The notes beneath the pieces are model-generated. The model ran no database searches. It saw only the letters and a list, made by a program, of their open reading frames with translations, and had not been told where the DNA came from. The translations under genes and the position numbers were made by a program. Below, one piece after another: positions 10,701 through 23,296 of a stretch of 64,000 nucleotides of DNA. Numbering within the stretch: the stretch's first letter is position 1; each line of letters opens with the position of its first letter. This DNA comes from Coleophoma eucalyptorum. Taxonomy: Eukaryota > Ascomycota > Leotiomycetes > Helotiales > Dermateaceae. The DNA is taken from contig JALRME010000001.1 in assembly GCA_026120035.1 (NCBI GenBank), positions 1,625,909 through 1,689,908 on the forward strand, given 5' to 3'.

Positions 10701-13040
10701 TCTGCCGCCTAAGAAGGGTCTCGATCCAGGGTCCGCGTTGCGCGGGCTGGCGGGGAGCTGGGTGGGACTGCAAGGGGGAGCTTCTTGCTTCTTTGCTTGA
10801 CTTGTTCATCCCTTGAATAGCAGGCAAGCTCCCTCCAATTCACGCGACTGACTGCCACCTTGAAGGGACAATTGAGCGAGTAGGAGGCAGAAGCGTGGTG
10901 GTCGCCACGAGGGAGAGCATGCGCCGTTGTTCGTGCTCGTTCTCTGCGTGCGGGAACGTCAGACAATGTCTTTGTGCTGCCCATCGCTCCGCCAAGGCAA
11001 GCGCCACTTCCTCCCTCGAGTCCGTCGGAGGGGACGAAGGCACTGTAGATACCCATTAAACAGGATTACCAGCATGTTCTGCTCTTGTCCATACCGCCCT
11101 GCCTGTCCAACGTGGTCGTAGATACGGTGCGAATGGATCTGGTAGCGAGTTGATGTGATATGTGCTAGAGCTCTGCCAATGACCAAGATGGGGGACCCTG
11201 CGCATCTCTCAACCTGCGTGCCTTTACTTGCGTTTTCGATTAGATCAGATTCAAGGCAATCTGCGCGAATGAGAGCATTGCATAAAGGCGATCTGGGAGC
11301 GATGTGTCCCATGGATGGTGTTGGTGCATAGACTGGTTCTTGGATTGCTGCACAGAAAAAAGTGGAAAGTGAAAGTGAAAGTGAAAATGAGTGTGTTTAC
11401 TTATGACGGAGACTTCTCCTCCCTCATCTTACTCTATCTCTCTCCCTCTTTCTCTCTCTCTGTTTCTCCTCATATTTTGTCCCTTTAGCCTTTGGCGCAT
11501 GCTTCGTCTCGTGCAGCACCTGAGACGGAAAACAGAAAATAGAAAGCAGGAAAGAGAAGGACGCCGTGCTGGATAACCTTCCAGTCCAAGACTCATCGGT
11601 CCTGGCAACACTCCTGTTTTATCCATGAAGTGCAGGACGATGCACGCATAAGTCTGTCCCCCTCTTCTTTAAACTGTTTCTACTCTGCCTCGCTCGTCTC
11701 TCCCTTTGCTCGCTTCCTCACGTCGACACCCACACCCGCTTCCACCTACCTTATCACTTCCAAACAACTTCCAACCCACCTCCAACTTCCCTACCCGCGC
11801 CTGCATCTGCGTCTTAAGTCTGAACTACCTCACACCACATCGAGCCCCGGCACACATCCAATCTCACAGCGACCCTGATCCCTTCTGCTCCTACTCCTAC
11901 CAGCCGAGTACAATAGTATTCGAGCTGCACATCTATTTGGTCCATTGCCAATCCCAATATCTGCGCATCTGCACTGTCGGAATCCTTCTTAGCGCAGCTG
12001 AGCTATTGGCACATCACAGTAGCAGCTTTGAAAGCCAGTATTGGAAGGTGAGCTCCAACTCGAGCTTCTGCCACTCATATACCGCACCAGCCACTCCACC
12101 AACACTCACGTCACCACTCTTCTTCAGTTGTGTAGTGTTGTGTGCGAAAAGAGTATCAACGTTCGCTACCCACGCCTGGCTCATTTTGTGGGACAAGTCC
12201 AACCTCAACGCCATATTTCAAGCCATCTGCGTCGTGATAATAGTGCGATACTTAGAAGGGGCATTGCATTTTCTTTCACGAATCGGCAGCCACCGGTCAT
12301 CGGGACTTCACCAACAATCTCCGCATTCTGAATGTAAAGTCAATCTTCTGTAAGCTTTACATTCCAACTTGCACCTCCTAGACGACAGTACTTCGACGGA
12401 GAAAATATGCGCGTTGATTGGCCAAAGGAGTGACTGACTCTTAAGTAGAATCTACAATTCACGCGACTCTCACCTGGTGGTCGCGTATCTAAGCCTTCAT
12501 TCTAATCGAAACTCAACCAACTCGCCGTACGATCCACGATCAAGCTCAACATTCCTCCTTTCTTGCCACCCGCACAATAATAATAACAAAACCTCCGGTC
12601 TTGCATATATCTCTTGCCTTGATCTCTGACGTCTATCAAACATTGAAAACTAGAATCTGTAGCGCACATCACCCTTCGCCTCACTTGGTCTCGCTTCAAA
12701 GTTGACGCATTGCACAGGTTTGCAAGGTCAAGAGGAAATTGCTGCGTGGGGGGGAAGGGAACTTTCTATATCCTTCTCGGATCCGGATCTATTAGATATC
12801 TCAAGATAGTCGCTCATTTATTGTAGGAGCCCGATCTCCCATCCGCCTATTCACTTGAAATACTAATTAGCTTCCAAGCCCTCCAAGTCCATCAAGGAAG
12901 CCAGCACATCTAAGAATACCTGTGGTAGAAAGCCTGAGGTACAAAATCTTACAGATATCTTGCAAAGTTGCAACTCACTTTGAAGGTGAGTAAACCACTT
13001 TCATCACTCGGACCTGGGCTAACAGTAATAGCTATATAAG
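7731..13040. other. 5.3 kb without a supported gene
   Basis: Many short open frames exist on both strands, but none shows a motif or a credible exon chain. The part next to the GAF gene (11.4-12.7 kb) is pyrimidine-rich, as is common in fungal promoters and long leaders. The rest may hold regulatory sequence, non-coding RNA or decayed genes that cannot be told apart by eye. Confidence 0.45.
11405..11770 (+). promoter_or_regulatory. CT-rich promoter or leader tract
   Basis: Dense runs of CT (TCTCTCTCCCTCTTTCTCTC near 11438, and further C/T-rich blocks to about 11770) lie upstream of the GAF-domain gene on its coding strand. CT blocks of this kind often flank transcription start sites in filamentous fungi. 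The distance to the ATG (about 1.3 kb) would imply a long leader or a 5' UTR intron. Confidence 0.35.
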
Positions 13041-15519
13041 ATGGATCTGCTAGACGGAAGGAGCTCACCGGCAATGTCTCGGGCACAAACAGAATATACA
13101 AAACAGATCCGGAAGCAAAAGAGCTTCCTAAACTTGCTCTTTGGAAGGCAAAGCTCCTCGCCGAAACAAAAGAAATCGTACACAGACTTGTCCGAGAAGC
13201 AAGATATCGGGGATATAACAACTGGGCATGATTCTCTTGCAGGATTAGTAATTACGCCATGTCCTTATATCCGACCACTCGAATTCAAGATGCAGGCGAG
13301 GGTAGAGCCATTCTTACCTAAAAGAGAGCGCCTACTCTCAGTTGCTGCCCTAGATGTTGCAGATGACACATTTCAGCACATAGCGGTGGAAAGGCCCTCT
13401 CAACCCTCAACGCCAGCAGTCTCTGTAGCTCAGAAATATCGTCTTCGACACCATGTACGGGAAGAGGACGTTGATATATCTCAGAGTATTGCAAGCCAGA
13501 GAGAAAGTATTGCCGTAGCTTCAGCTTTGGATGATGTTTACGTTGCAGACTGGTACTCCTATATCCAGAGCTATGCAGAGGTACGTACCGCAAAAACCTG
13601 CAAGAATATTTAAGCGTTTGACAAGCAAGGTCCCAAGAAGCACATTGCTGACCTTCTTAGGGCCGATTCTCTCTTGTAGCACCTCCTCAGCCACCGCCGC
13701 GAGCGAGTGACTTCGAGTACCTACCTGCGATCTTCCCTCATGATGAGCAAAATAGAATATCGGCTGGTAGCATCTACGACGTTATCTGGCCTCATTGGGA
13801 AGAAGAGAAAGCTGGTGCATTAGTCCGTGCTGCGATGAAGCAGTTTAATACCTGTTATGCAGCTATCAGTTTCTTCGATAGTCAATACGAGAACTTCAAG
13901 GCCGAGAACGGATACCAACGGCGACATATCCCACGAGGTGTCAGCATTGCTGCCCACGCGCTCATTTCCACAGACGTCTTCGTCGTTCTTGATACTATAA
14001 AGGTTCGTATGATACTCTCCGCGATCTTATATAGCGTTAACATCTATAGGACTGGCGATTTGCAGGAAACCCACTTGTTACTGGCCAGCCAAAGATCAGA
14101 TTCTTTGCGGGTGCACCGATGCTGGCTCCCGGAGGCGAAGTCGTAGGGATCTTCGCCCTATTCGACAAATCGCCTCGTTCTTCTTTCAGTCCTTTCCAAC
14201 GCCGGGAGCTTGCAGAATTTAGTCAGCTGGCAATGACTGATTTGCATCTGCAATTAGAGTGGTTGTCGGATCCGGACGTGAGGTCAACTCCAATTCTCCA
14301 ACGGAGTTCCCTGATCAATGCGGACACACAGCCTACACGATGCTATTCTCCAACTCCAAGTATGAGAAGTCGAAATGAGCCAATTGACGAGGAACTCTAT
14401 CCTCCAGCGCTCAGATACCATAAGACGACCCAACCTGCACCTAAAAGTAATCGTTTGTACATGAGTGGTGAAGACTATCCTGTGGAACCAACACCGCCGT
14501 CATCAAGTGGCTCGGAAGCCGCACAGTTTCTTCGTACTCCCAGAGGGTTTGGCAAGAACCACAAACAACTGGCATTGGAATCTGCTAGATATACATTGCC
14601 TCGGGACCTGATTACTCCCGACTCTGGAGATTTTCTCACACTTTCTCCACGTCCGTTTGGTTCTTCTGGTCTAACATCTCTCGACTCACAACCCTCTAAC
14701 GTACCAGATGGCTCAGCTGGAGATGGGAAACGTCCTGTTCTGCCTCAACTTGATCTTACAGTGGAAAGTTTCATGGCATTAACAGATCTTGACTGTGCAG
14801 AGCCTGCTACAGAGAATTCGAAAAGTGATATAAAGGAACTCACTACTCAACCAGCACCACAGAAATCTGGCCTGACATCACCGACGTCCTCCAAAAAGCA
14901 CGATTCAATTTCAACAAATATGTCTGGCCACTCTGGTCGTAGTAACATGTCAAGCGAATCAACTCAGTACATGGCAGAGGCAGCATTCTCTTGTGCGTTC
15001 ACGGCACAAAGTCTTGGCTACGATCTCATCTACGCAGCGGAAGTGAAGCCTACAAGATCTGACATGTCTGAGGAAGAGCTAATGCAACCTGGTGGGATTG
15101 AGGTCAAAATCCTGGTGGCATTCGGCCTCAACAAACGTATGGAACTTCATGCTGGCACCCATCTTCGCATTCTGCGCTCCAAGGGCTTTGAGACCATTGA
15201 GCATATCAAAGGATATCAATACCAAGATGGAGAGTACGAAATCGGCCATCTTGTACGCATGAGCAATGATGATCTCCCTCGCGAACACCGCAGAAGTGGT
15301 ATTGTTTTTGGTGCTTTCCGCAAGCCGAGAGACGAGCTTGTCCAACTTGACAGTCCACCACGTCGTAGTGCTGAGATGCAGAAGCTCATGGCAGCTGCCG
15401 ACGCACTGAACAAGATTTTAATAAAGAACAATGCCAGGGATCGCCTTGAGCAATCACTCTCTGCACCTTCAAGCCCTAGCCGCTATCCTGCGAATGAGGC
15501 TGTCGAGGTTACTCACTGA
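13041..15519 (+). CDS. GAF-domain protein
   Basis: Three exons (13041-13580, 13661-14002, 14050-15519) joined in phase 0 give 783 residues. Exon 2 and the start of exon 3 encode a GAF-like sensory domain (about residues 215-345): AALVRAAMKQFNTCYAAISF, then ISTDVFVVLDTIKDWRFAGN and the hallmark IRFFAGAPMLAPGGEVVGIF, as in GAF modules of fungal histidine kinases. No kinase HATPase or response-regulator domain follows. Instead there is a long Ser/Pro-rich region, then a second conserved-looking block (about residues 590-710; AEAAFSCAFTAQSLGYDLIY, EVKILVAFGLNKRMELHAG). GAF domains bind small ligands or chromophores; the partner here is unknown. It may be a kinase-less sensor or scaffold. Confidence 0.82.
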
Positions 15520-16753
15520 GTACACCGCCGGCACTCGAGCTGAGAGAAACACCTGAGCTCTACCCACAACTTTTACGGCGACCCATCTGTTTTAAGGAGA
15601 GATTTTCCAGGCATATCATGCATGCTCAACAATAAGGGAGGACCTTTTTTGCTACCTACGCTAGAATGAACGCGCTCCATGTCTGATGATACCCATGCAC
15701 CACGTACATTACTTCACATTTATTCTTCTTCCCTTTGTTTTCTAATAACTGATTATATCTGCCAGCTATTCGCATGTCAGTTAGCATAGCTTTGTGGTTG
15801 GTTTTTACTTTATGTTTTCTTGATTCGGTCGGTGTTTAAGGGGTTGCTCATTATGGTGAGCGTGAAGATGAGGCATGAATCGAGGTGACTGGTTCCGACG
15901 CATGGTAATATATTGTGATGTAATTAATAAACGAAACTTGCTGGTATAGCATGCATTTCTCAGATATGAATTATCTTCCAATGAAGAAGACAGGATCAAC
16001 TCATGCACAGCTGTGCAGAGTATTCAGAGTCTCCAAATGACGAAGTGAAATCCCTGAGGATCTCCAGAATCTAGCTCACCTTGAGAGACGTAAGATATGC
16101 CTGTACCTTAGGTAGCTAAGTGCTTAATGCTCAACATTTGACCTTTACACTTTCTCACCCTTGGGTCTCTAGGCCATAGCAAAAGCACAAGACAACTGCT
16201 AAATCTCAAAAGTTAATGGCATCTTCTTACAATATCCTCTCAATCTCAAGTTAACTCAAAACACCCTTCCTGTCTCCAAACCGCGCTATTCTAGTCGCTC
16301 CGACAACCCCCGGGACCCTAACAACTCCTCATGCATCCGATAGTAGGGCAGCCAGCACTGCGCTCGCAGGCTTTGGAAGGGTAGATATCAGCACGAAAGA
16401 ATTTGCTAGTCAGCAGTGGTGACGGAACAACTGAAGTAGAACTGGCGGAATATGATGATTGAAAATCACATATTATTACACGCAACACCCGGGAAATACG
16501 CGTACATATAAGGTTCATAAGTAATTACAGCAAACGTAGCAAAGTATATCTCACAAGTGGGGGTTTCGTCCGGGTTTACAGGCAAAGAAAAAGCATTCAC
16601 AGAATAGAAAGAATCGAGCGGATCTAATTTACACAGCTCTCGACTATCTATCAAGTAGCAGCTATCCCGGTCACACCACCCGGCTCCCCCATTCACACCC
16701 TCTTTGCTCGATACAACCAGCCAGTTCACTAACAAAGGAAATCATTTTTGTAC
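15520..16753. other. Convergent intergenic region
   Basis: This holds the 3' ends of the GAF gene (+) and ATP1 (-). The sequence is AT-rich with no supported coding frame. Confidence 0.5.
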
Positions 16754-18856
16754 TTATAGGAATGCCTTGGTGAAGGTAACGATAACGTCCTTCAATCTGG
16801 CCTCCAAATCCTTGCTCAAAGCTCCCTCCTTGTCAATAGTGGCCAAGAGATCTGACTCGTTAGTCTTCAAGTGTGAGATGAAGTCAGCCTCCCAGGTGAG
16901 GATCTTGTTAACTGGTACTGAGTCGAGGTGTCCGTTAACACCAGCGTAGATGAGGGGAACCATCTCGTTGACAGCCATTGGTGAGTATTGCTTTTGCTTG
17001 AGGAGCTCGGTCAACTGTACACAACTGGTCAGCATATTCAGTGATTTATATATCTACAGTAAAACTTACACGTTCACCACGGTTAAGGGTCTGCTTGGTG
17101 GCAGCATCCAAGTCGGAACCGAATTGAGCGAAGGCAGCAACTTCACGGTATTGAGCCAAGAAAAGCTTGAGGGAACCAGCGACTTGCTTCATGGCCTTAA
17201 GTTGGGCAGCGGAACCGACACGGGAAACGGAAAGACCGACGTTGATGGCTGGGCGGACACCCTTGTAGAAGAGCTCGGCCTCCAAGAAGATTTGTCCATC
17301 AGTGATAGAAATGACGTTGGTTGGGATATAAGCGGAGACATCACCACCCTGGGTCTCAATGATAGGAAGGGCAGTAAGAGATCCACCACCGTGCTTGCTG
17401 CTCATCTTGGCGGCACGCTCGAGGAGACGAGAGTGGAGGTAGAAGACATCACCTGGGTAAGCCTCACGTCCTGGTGGGCGACGGAGAAGGAGAGACATTT
17501 GACGGTAGGCAACGGCTTGCTTGGAAAGATCGTCGAAGATGATGACAGCGTGCTTTCCGTTGTCACGGAACCACTCTCCCATGGAGGTACCGGCGAAAGG
17601 AGCGATGTACTGGAGAGGAGCAGCCTCAGAGGCGGTAGCTGCAACAACGATGGAGTACTTCATGGCGTCGTTCTCCTCAAGGGTCTTGACAAGCTGGGCG
17701 ACAGTGGATCGCTTTTGTCCGACAGCAACGTAGACACAGTAGAGCTTCTTGGTCTCGTCGCTTCCGTCGTTCCATCGCTTCTGGTTAAGCATGGCGTCGA
17801 GAGCAACAGCGGTCTTTCCGGTTTGACGATCACCAATGATCAACTCACGCTGACCACGTCCAATAGGCACCATGGCATCGACAGACTTAAGACCGGTCTG
17901 GACGGGTTGGTTGACGGATTGACGAGGGAGAATACCAGGAGCCTTCAACTGAGCACGACGCTTCTCGGTGGTCTTGATGGGTCCCTTGCCATCAATTGGG
18001 TTTCCAAGAGCATCAACGACACGGCCGAGCATCTCCATTCCGACTGGAATATCAACCTATTAAAGTATGAGCGGTTTTATGCTAGAATGTTGATTGTCCA
18101 TTTCACTCACAATCTCTCCGGTACGCTTGACGGTCTCGCCCTCCTTGACCAAACGATCAGAACCGAAAAGCACAACACCGACTTGGCCGGCCTCCAAGTT
18201 CATGCACATGCCCTTGACACCAGATGCGAACCTGAATTGATGAGTCCCCTGATCTTATCGTGGAGCATGAAAAACTTACTCAACAAGCTCCTCAGCCTGG
18301 ACATTGTTCATGCCGTGTACACGAGCGATACCATCACTATTCAAGCCTGTCAGTACATCTTCCTTCTCCAGTGTGACAATGTTATATGGTGTTGTGAGGT
18401 AAGTGTTGATGTGGCTGGAACGTACCCGACAGACAAGACACGTCCAGTCTCGGCGAGACCGGCCTCCTCCTGGACACCGCGGATTCTTTGCTCGAGAATT
18501 GAGGAGACCTCGGTCGGCGAGGCCTTTGCTTCAGCGAACGTTCGGATTTGCTTGGATGCGGCGTTGAATGCTGCTGGTGCGGCAGTTCGTCCCTACAGGA
18601 AAAGGTTGAAGGTTAGCCGAAGCCCGAAAAACCATGACAGGAGCTGTTGCAAGCTTCCAACACAGCTCAACGCCATCAACTTCCATCATTCGGAACCCCC
18701 AATTGAACTTCTAGGACATGCCCCAAATGATTGAGATAGCCCACAGCATGTCTAGGAGTCGGTAGTGCGGGAATGTGTACGTACTGCAGCAATTCTGCCG
18801 GAAGCAGAGATTGCGCCCACCGTCCGGCTGGACTGTCGGAGAGCGTTTCTGAACAT
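16754..18856 (-). CDS. ATP1: Mitochondrial F1-ATP synthase alpha subunit
   Basis: Six exons (18856-18785, 18592-18426, 18336-18280, 18231-18111, 18056-17070, 17014-16754) give 554 residues, the usual fungal length. The N-terminus [14 protein letters not shown] is an Arg-rich mitochondrial presequence. [17 protein letters not shown] opens the mature protein, and [20 protein letters not shown] marks the N-terminal barrel. The Walker A loop is GDRQTGKT (about residue 214), and the catalytic-face region [20 protein letters not shown] and [20 protein letters not shown] are intact. The alpha subunit carries the non-catalytic nucleotide sites of F1 in the mitochondrial matrix. Intron 1 (192 bp) sits between presequence and mature protein. 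Nothing suggests decay. The long plus-strand frame 16950-18734 is an antisense shadow. Confidence 0.98.
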
Positions 18857-20835
18857 TATGACCGCAGTCTATGTGTAAAGGAGAGGATTAAGAGTCAATT
18901 GCGAAGGCAATTGAAGGGAGGGGAGATGGTGGTTGGTTTGAGTGGTATGAGGACCTTCGACTCTGCAGGAGATTCGGTCGGAGAACAGAGGAAGCTCCTC
19001 AAAATTCCAATTTGGCGCTAATGGAAGTCAGGTGACCAAGTCCTTCTCGTCCCGGGCCGAGAGTTTTTGCGGACGAAAATAAGGCGGGCGAGCGCATCCG
19101 CTTGATTTACTGCTAGTCAGTCAACCAACGACGATCTGATACATGATACACCAGGCCAATTCCAGGCTCGCCGGGAGGACAACCAAACAAAGTTTTCGCG
19201 GTGCTGTGTTGGTGTGTCTTATCTTGCTATACTCGCAGAAACATTGGAGTATAAAGACCTGCTTTCGCCCGGAATCCTCTCTAGTTCTTTGTCGCACACC
19301 ACCATCCATCGATTCCCCAGTTCTTTTCAACGCTAAAGAGGGCATCGTCTTCATCACATCTCTTACGGTGTGTTGTCGCTTCCCACTTATGCTTACCCAC
19401 CATTACAATCCATCCGCCGCTCTTGCACAGTCATACCAGTGGCTTTCAACGACAGTTTGTGGGATACAGTGCAAGTTGGGTTATTACAGAATGGCCGGAT
19501 GGCTGAGCCGCGGTGCCTCTACAGGTAACTGTGATTTGGCCAGTCTGACTGAAGGTGGCTAGGCTGCACGCAACATTTTCCTGCGGCTGCAGATTAATGC
19601 ATGCAAAGAAGGTAACGGTGCTTGGAAGTATGCGGAAATGCTTTGCTCGAATGCAGAGTACAGCCTCATCCAGCATCTGCAAGGGACTTTTTTTTTCGCT
19701 GAACAAGTAACATGACCCAGCCATAAGTTGCTTCGTCTTCCGCGCTTGTACGACCTTTCCTTTTCTTTCTCTTTCTTTTCTGCCTGATTTACACATTTCC
19801 TGATCGTTTTCTGTTCACCGATCCTCGTTCTTGCCAGTGATCAAAATGCCTGTGTCACATTATGTCTTCTTTGTTTGGCTTTGACAAATTACTTTTTGTG
19901 CACTCACTTCCCAGAATTGCATGGAGATCTTCTGCAACTTCTAGATAAGAGCAAAATGCACGACGTCGTTACACAACCTGGACCACACCGTTCGCATGTC
20001 TTAGTGGCGCGGGGTCTACAACACCGTGCAGGAGTAAGCCAAGCTGTCAAAAGCTCATCTTTTAGTAGCTGAGCGAGCGCCGCAGCACCTATGCCTATGT
20101 TGGAGATGATAGTCTCATATGTGGAATTCAGTATCCCCCGCTGTAGAGAGACTGTTTGAGACCTGCAAAAGGTCTCTGCGGGGAAGTACGCCTCGAAGCC
20201 CACAAAACTACGAGGATATTTACATGATTCGTCAAAGCCGCTCTGAGTCGAGTTGTGCACATGTACTGGAGAGCGGCAGATCTCCAATGATGCTCTTGCG
20301 CCTGTCAATCCCCACATTTCAGCACCTAACAGCGCACTACTGTCAGCACATGTGCATAAAATACTCTTGCTACTCATTTGGCAAATGCCGGTGAATTATG
20401 GAACCAGGTGCTCCCCAGAAGTCTTTAGCACTTGGCTACCACGGCAGAAGAATAAGGCGGCGAGGAAATCTTGGGATTGTGGTATTAGTGATCTTGAAGG
20501 TTGGTTTCCCACGTCTAGTCTAAGTTATGTGTCCAAAGCACTGATGCTGAAACAAGCGCAACCTACATTGCATTCACAATATGTAGATGCAATTTATGAG
20601 CTTGAACTTCATCTCCTTTGCCTTGTGGTATATGTATGCCGGTTCTCGTCATACAAAAGCAACATCCAATTCGCGCATTTACTATCTAGCGCCGAATCCT
20701 ACCATATTCCTTGCCTACCATCCAATTCAGTAGACATATCAGGTACTGCAAACTTATTTAAACCCCTTTCAAAATCCTAAAAAACCCCGCAAACACTCAT
20801 CAATAAAATGTAACACAGTCAGCAATACGAGCAAG
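18857..20835. other. ATP1 promoter side and intergenic
   Basis: Nearly 2 kb contains the ATP1 upstream region and the flank of the aminomutase locus. Open frames at 19143-19562, 19904-20377 and 20253-20780 overlap each other in several frames and show no motif. Confidence 0.45.
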
Positions 20836-22591
20836 ATGTTACCAATCTCAAGAACTTGCGTGTCTTTCAGTCACTCACTAACTCTGACTATGTTGAGGCA
20901 ATCTTCGAAGCTTATTTGTAATGCTCGACTGATATCTTCGAACCACTCTCAACAAGATGTGGTGGCTACCGCCTTCGGGCCAGGTGTTCAGGCCAATGAG
21001 CCAAACTTACGCAACTCAACATATCAAGACCCGAAAACCAGACAAAAGTAAAACTGCACCAACTGTTGCGCCCTCAAAGTGCTGCTATTCAATCTTCAGG
21101 TGATGCTTCACTTGCACAGAAAGGCTTGAAATGATCTCCCTCCACACATCTGAGCCTTTGCGAAATCATACAATGTGCTGTCCCTGATATCACAAAGTCC
21201 ACTCAGGCACGAGCAAATATTCATCATAATGAGCGATACTGGCAACAAATCCCAAGTTGGAAGGATATTCCTGAGGAAATCTGGCTGTCCCACAAGTGGC
21301 AGCTTAGAAATGACATCATGGGCGAGAAGAGGCTCAGGGCTTTCCTCCATGAAGTTCTACCAGCTTTCATTCCACCATCAATAACTGATATTTGTAGTTT
21401 AGAGCACATAAAGACTGCTCAGGACTTCAGCACTGAAGTTGAGCTCGGTGTCAGGCAAGCATCAATGGCGGTTCGTCTTACACCCCACATGCTTAGTATT
21501 ATCGATTGGACCAACCCATTAAATGGTCCAATTATACGCCAATGCATTCCCCTGAAGTCAAGACTACTGCCAGATCATCCTAAGCTAGCTCTTGACTCCC
21601 TACATGAAACCAGGGACTCACCCGTTCAAGGTCTGGTTCATAGATATCCAGACAAGGTATTATTTTTGAGCACAGATGTCTGTCCTTTTTACTGCAGCTA
21701 CTGCACACGATCCTATGCCATCGGTACGAACACAGACCTAGTCGAGAAAGCCTCCTTCAAACCAACATTTGACAGGTGGAAGGAAATGATATTATATATT
21801 GCCAACAACCCACAGGTATTCTAGCCAATATTAGAGCGATAGAAAGAAACAAATGTTAATAACCCACAGATTCAGGATGTCGTCGTTTCAGGAGGAGACA
21901 CCTACATCTTGACACCCGACCAGATTCGATGGATCGGGGATCAGCTTCTTCAGATTTCTCACATCAAGCGATTCCGCTTTGCTACAAAAGGACTTGCTGT
22001 TAGCCCATGTCGTGTCCTCGACGCAGCCTATTCCTGGACTAAGGAGATAATCCGTCTTACTTGGAAAGGTCGTCATTAGGCAAGGCTGTTGCGGTCCATA
22101 CCCATTTCAACCACCCTAGCGAGTTCACCTGGGTCAGCCGCGCCGCAGCCCAGAGACTTTTTGCTAGCGGTGTCGTACTTAGAAACCCGAGTGTACTGCT
22201 AAAAGGAGTTAATGATAGCGTCGCTACCATGAGCCAGCTGATCCGAGAACTTGTCGACAATAATATTCAATCATACTATGTTTACCAGCACGATATGGTG
22301 AAGCGCATGGAGCATCTCCGCACACCCATTCAGACTATTCTTGATCTCGAGGCTCAGATTCGTGGTAGCATAGCTTGCTTCATAATACCGAATTTTGTAG
22401 TCGATCTTCCTGGTGGTGGTGGTGGAAAGCGCCTTGCGTCTACCTATAAGTCGTATGATCCTGCTACTGGTGTTTCTACATTCATTGCCCCCGCTGTCAC
22501 AGGAAGAGGAAAAGAGAACAGGATTTACGAGTATTATGATCCGATATCAAATTTTGATTCTGCACCACCACACTTCCCAAAAACAAAATAG
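20836..22591 (+). pseudogene. Lysine 2,3-aminomutase homologue, frameshifted
   Basis: The locus encodes most of a fungal radical-SAM lysine 2,3-aminomutase, which interconverts lysine and beta-lysine using a [4Fe-4S] cluster, SAM and PLP. The cluster motif is intact: DVCPFYCSYCTRSYAIG (CxxxCxxC). So are VVVSGGD, FRFATKGLAV, AVHTHFNHPSEFTWVSRAAA and TVTGRGKENR-like C-terminal elements. A GT-AG intron (21816-21869) fits. At about 22071-22079 the frame ends in CGT CAT TAG, and homology resumes at once in another frame as LGKAVAVHTHFNHP: a net 1-nt loss or 2-nt gain. No plausible intron resolves it without deleting conserved residues. The PLP-lysine loop reads LPGGGGGKRLA, one Gly more than the usual PGGGGK. 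The 5' end is also unclear: a presequence-like exon (from 20836 or 20890) meets a frame with TGA at 21132, unless an intron 21048-21154 is used. A base-calling error cannot be excluded. Confidence 0.72.
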
Positions 22592-23296
22592 GCGGAATTC
22601 ATTCATTTATTCTGGAGAAACGATAACTATTAAGAAGCAACAAGTCCTCGAGGCGTCAGTTGATGTTGGAAACACGCTCAAACTCTTACTTTCATAGTTT
22701 GGTTCTTTTGTAATGCTCTTGATTGCTTGCTAGCTAGACGCTAAATCAGTTGATGGTATTCTATAGCTTGGTGTTCTCATCATCGACCAGACATTGGCGG
22801 AAGAGTCCATCACTCGTTTGAGTGGATCGACTTACAAGGGAATTTGGAGTGGCCTTGCTCGCTTAATCTGTTACTTTACCTGGCCCGGCCATTATGGACG
22901 TAAAGATCACCGCTTGATGAAGTCACAACTGTTCGAGAAGCTCCTTCTTGAATAGGACAACTGGGAAACCATGGGAAATACGAAGAAACATATCGTTATC
23001 ATACTCGGCTTATACCTCGAGTGACACGAACAGAAAGAATTCACAGTCTTCGTTGAAACATGTAATCACGTGAGCTTGAACGGGTGCTTCCATTTTTGGT
23101 GCTAGCGTCTTTTGCATACAAGACGAGCTCCGCCATTACCCAGCCTCCTTCAACGTTGAAACTTGAATAACTGGCTACCCTATGGAGTCAACCTCAGCCC
23201 CGTTAATATGCGCCCGCTGGTAGTAGGCCTTTTGCTATAATTGAGCACCATCTGCTATCCTGCTAATGCTTCCTGAGAGACTAACACACAGGGAAC
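22592..23296. other. Intergenic, promoter side of GIY-YIG gene
   Basis: About 700 bp between the aminomutase remnant and the next start codon. No coding frame or clear core promoter element was recognised. Confidence 0.5.

Noticed and set aside
11706..12353. 215-codon plus-strand frame in the CT-rich region
   Set aside because: Ser/His/Pro/Leu-rich translation is what CT-rich DNA gives in any frame; no domain is visible.
16950..18734. 594-codon plus-strand open frame
   Set aside because: It lies opposite ATP1. Long antisense frames arise from biased codon usage in highly expressed genes, and it has no recognisable domain.
20253..20780. 175-codon plus-strand frame
   Set aside because: Overlapped by other frames, with no family resemblance, no intron logic and low-information composition.
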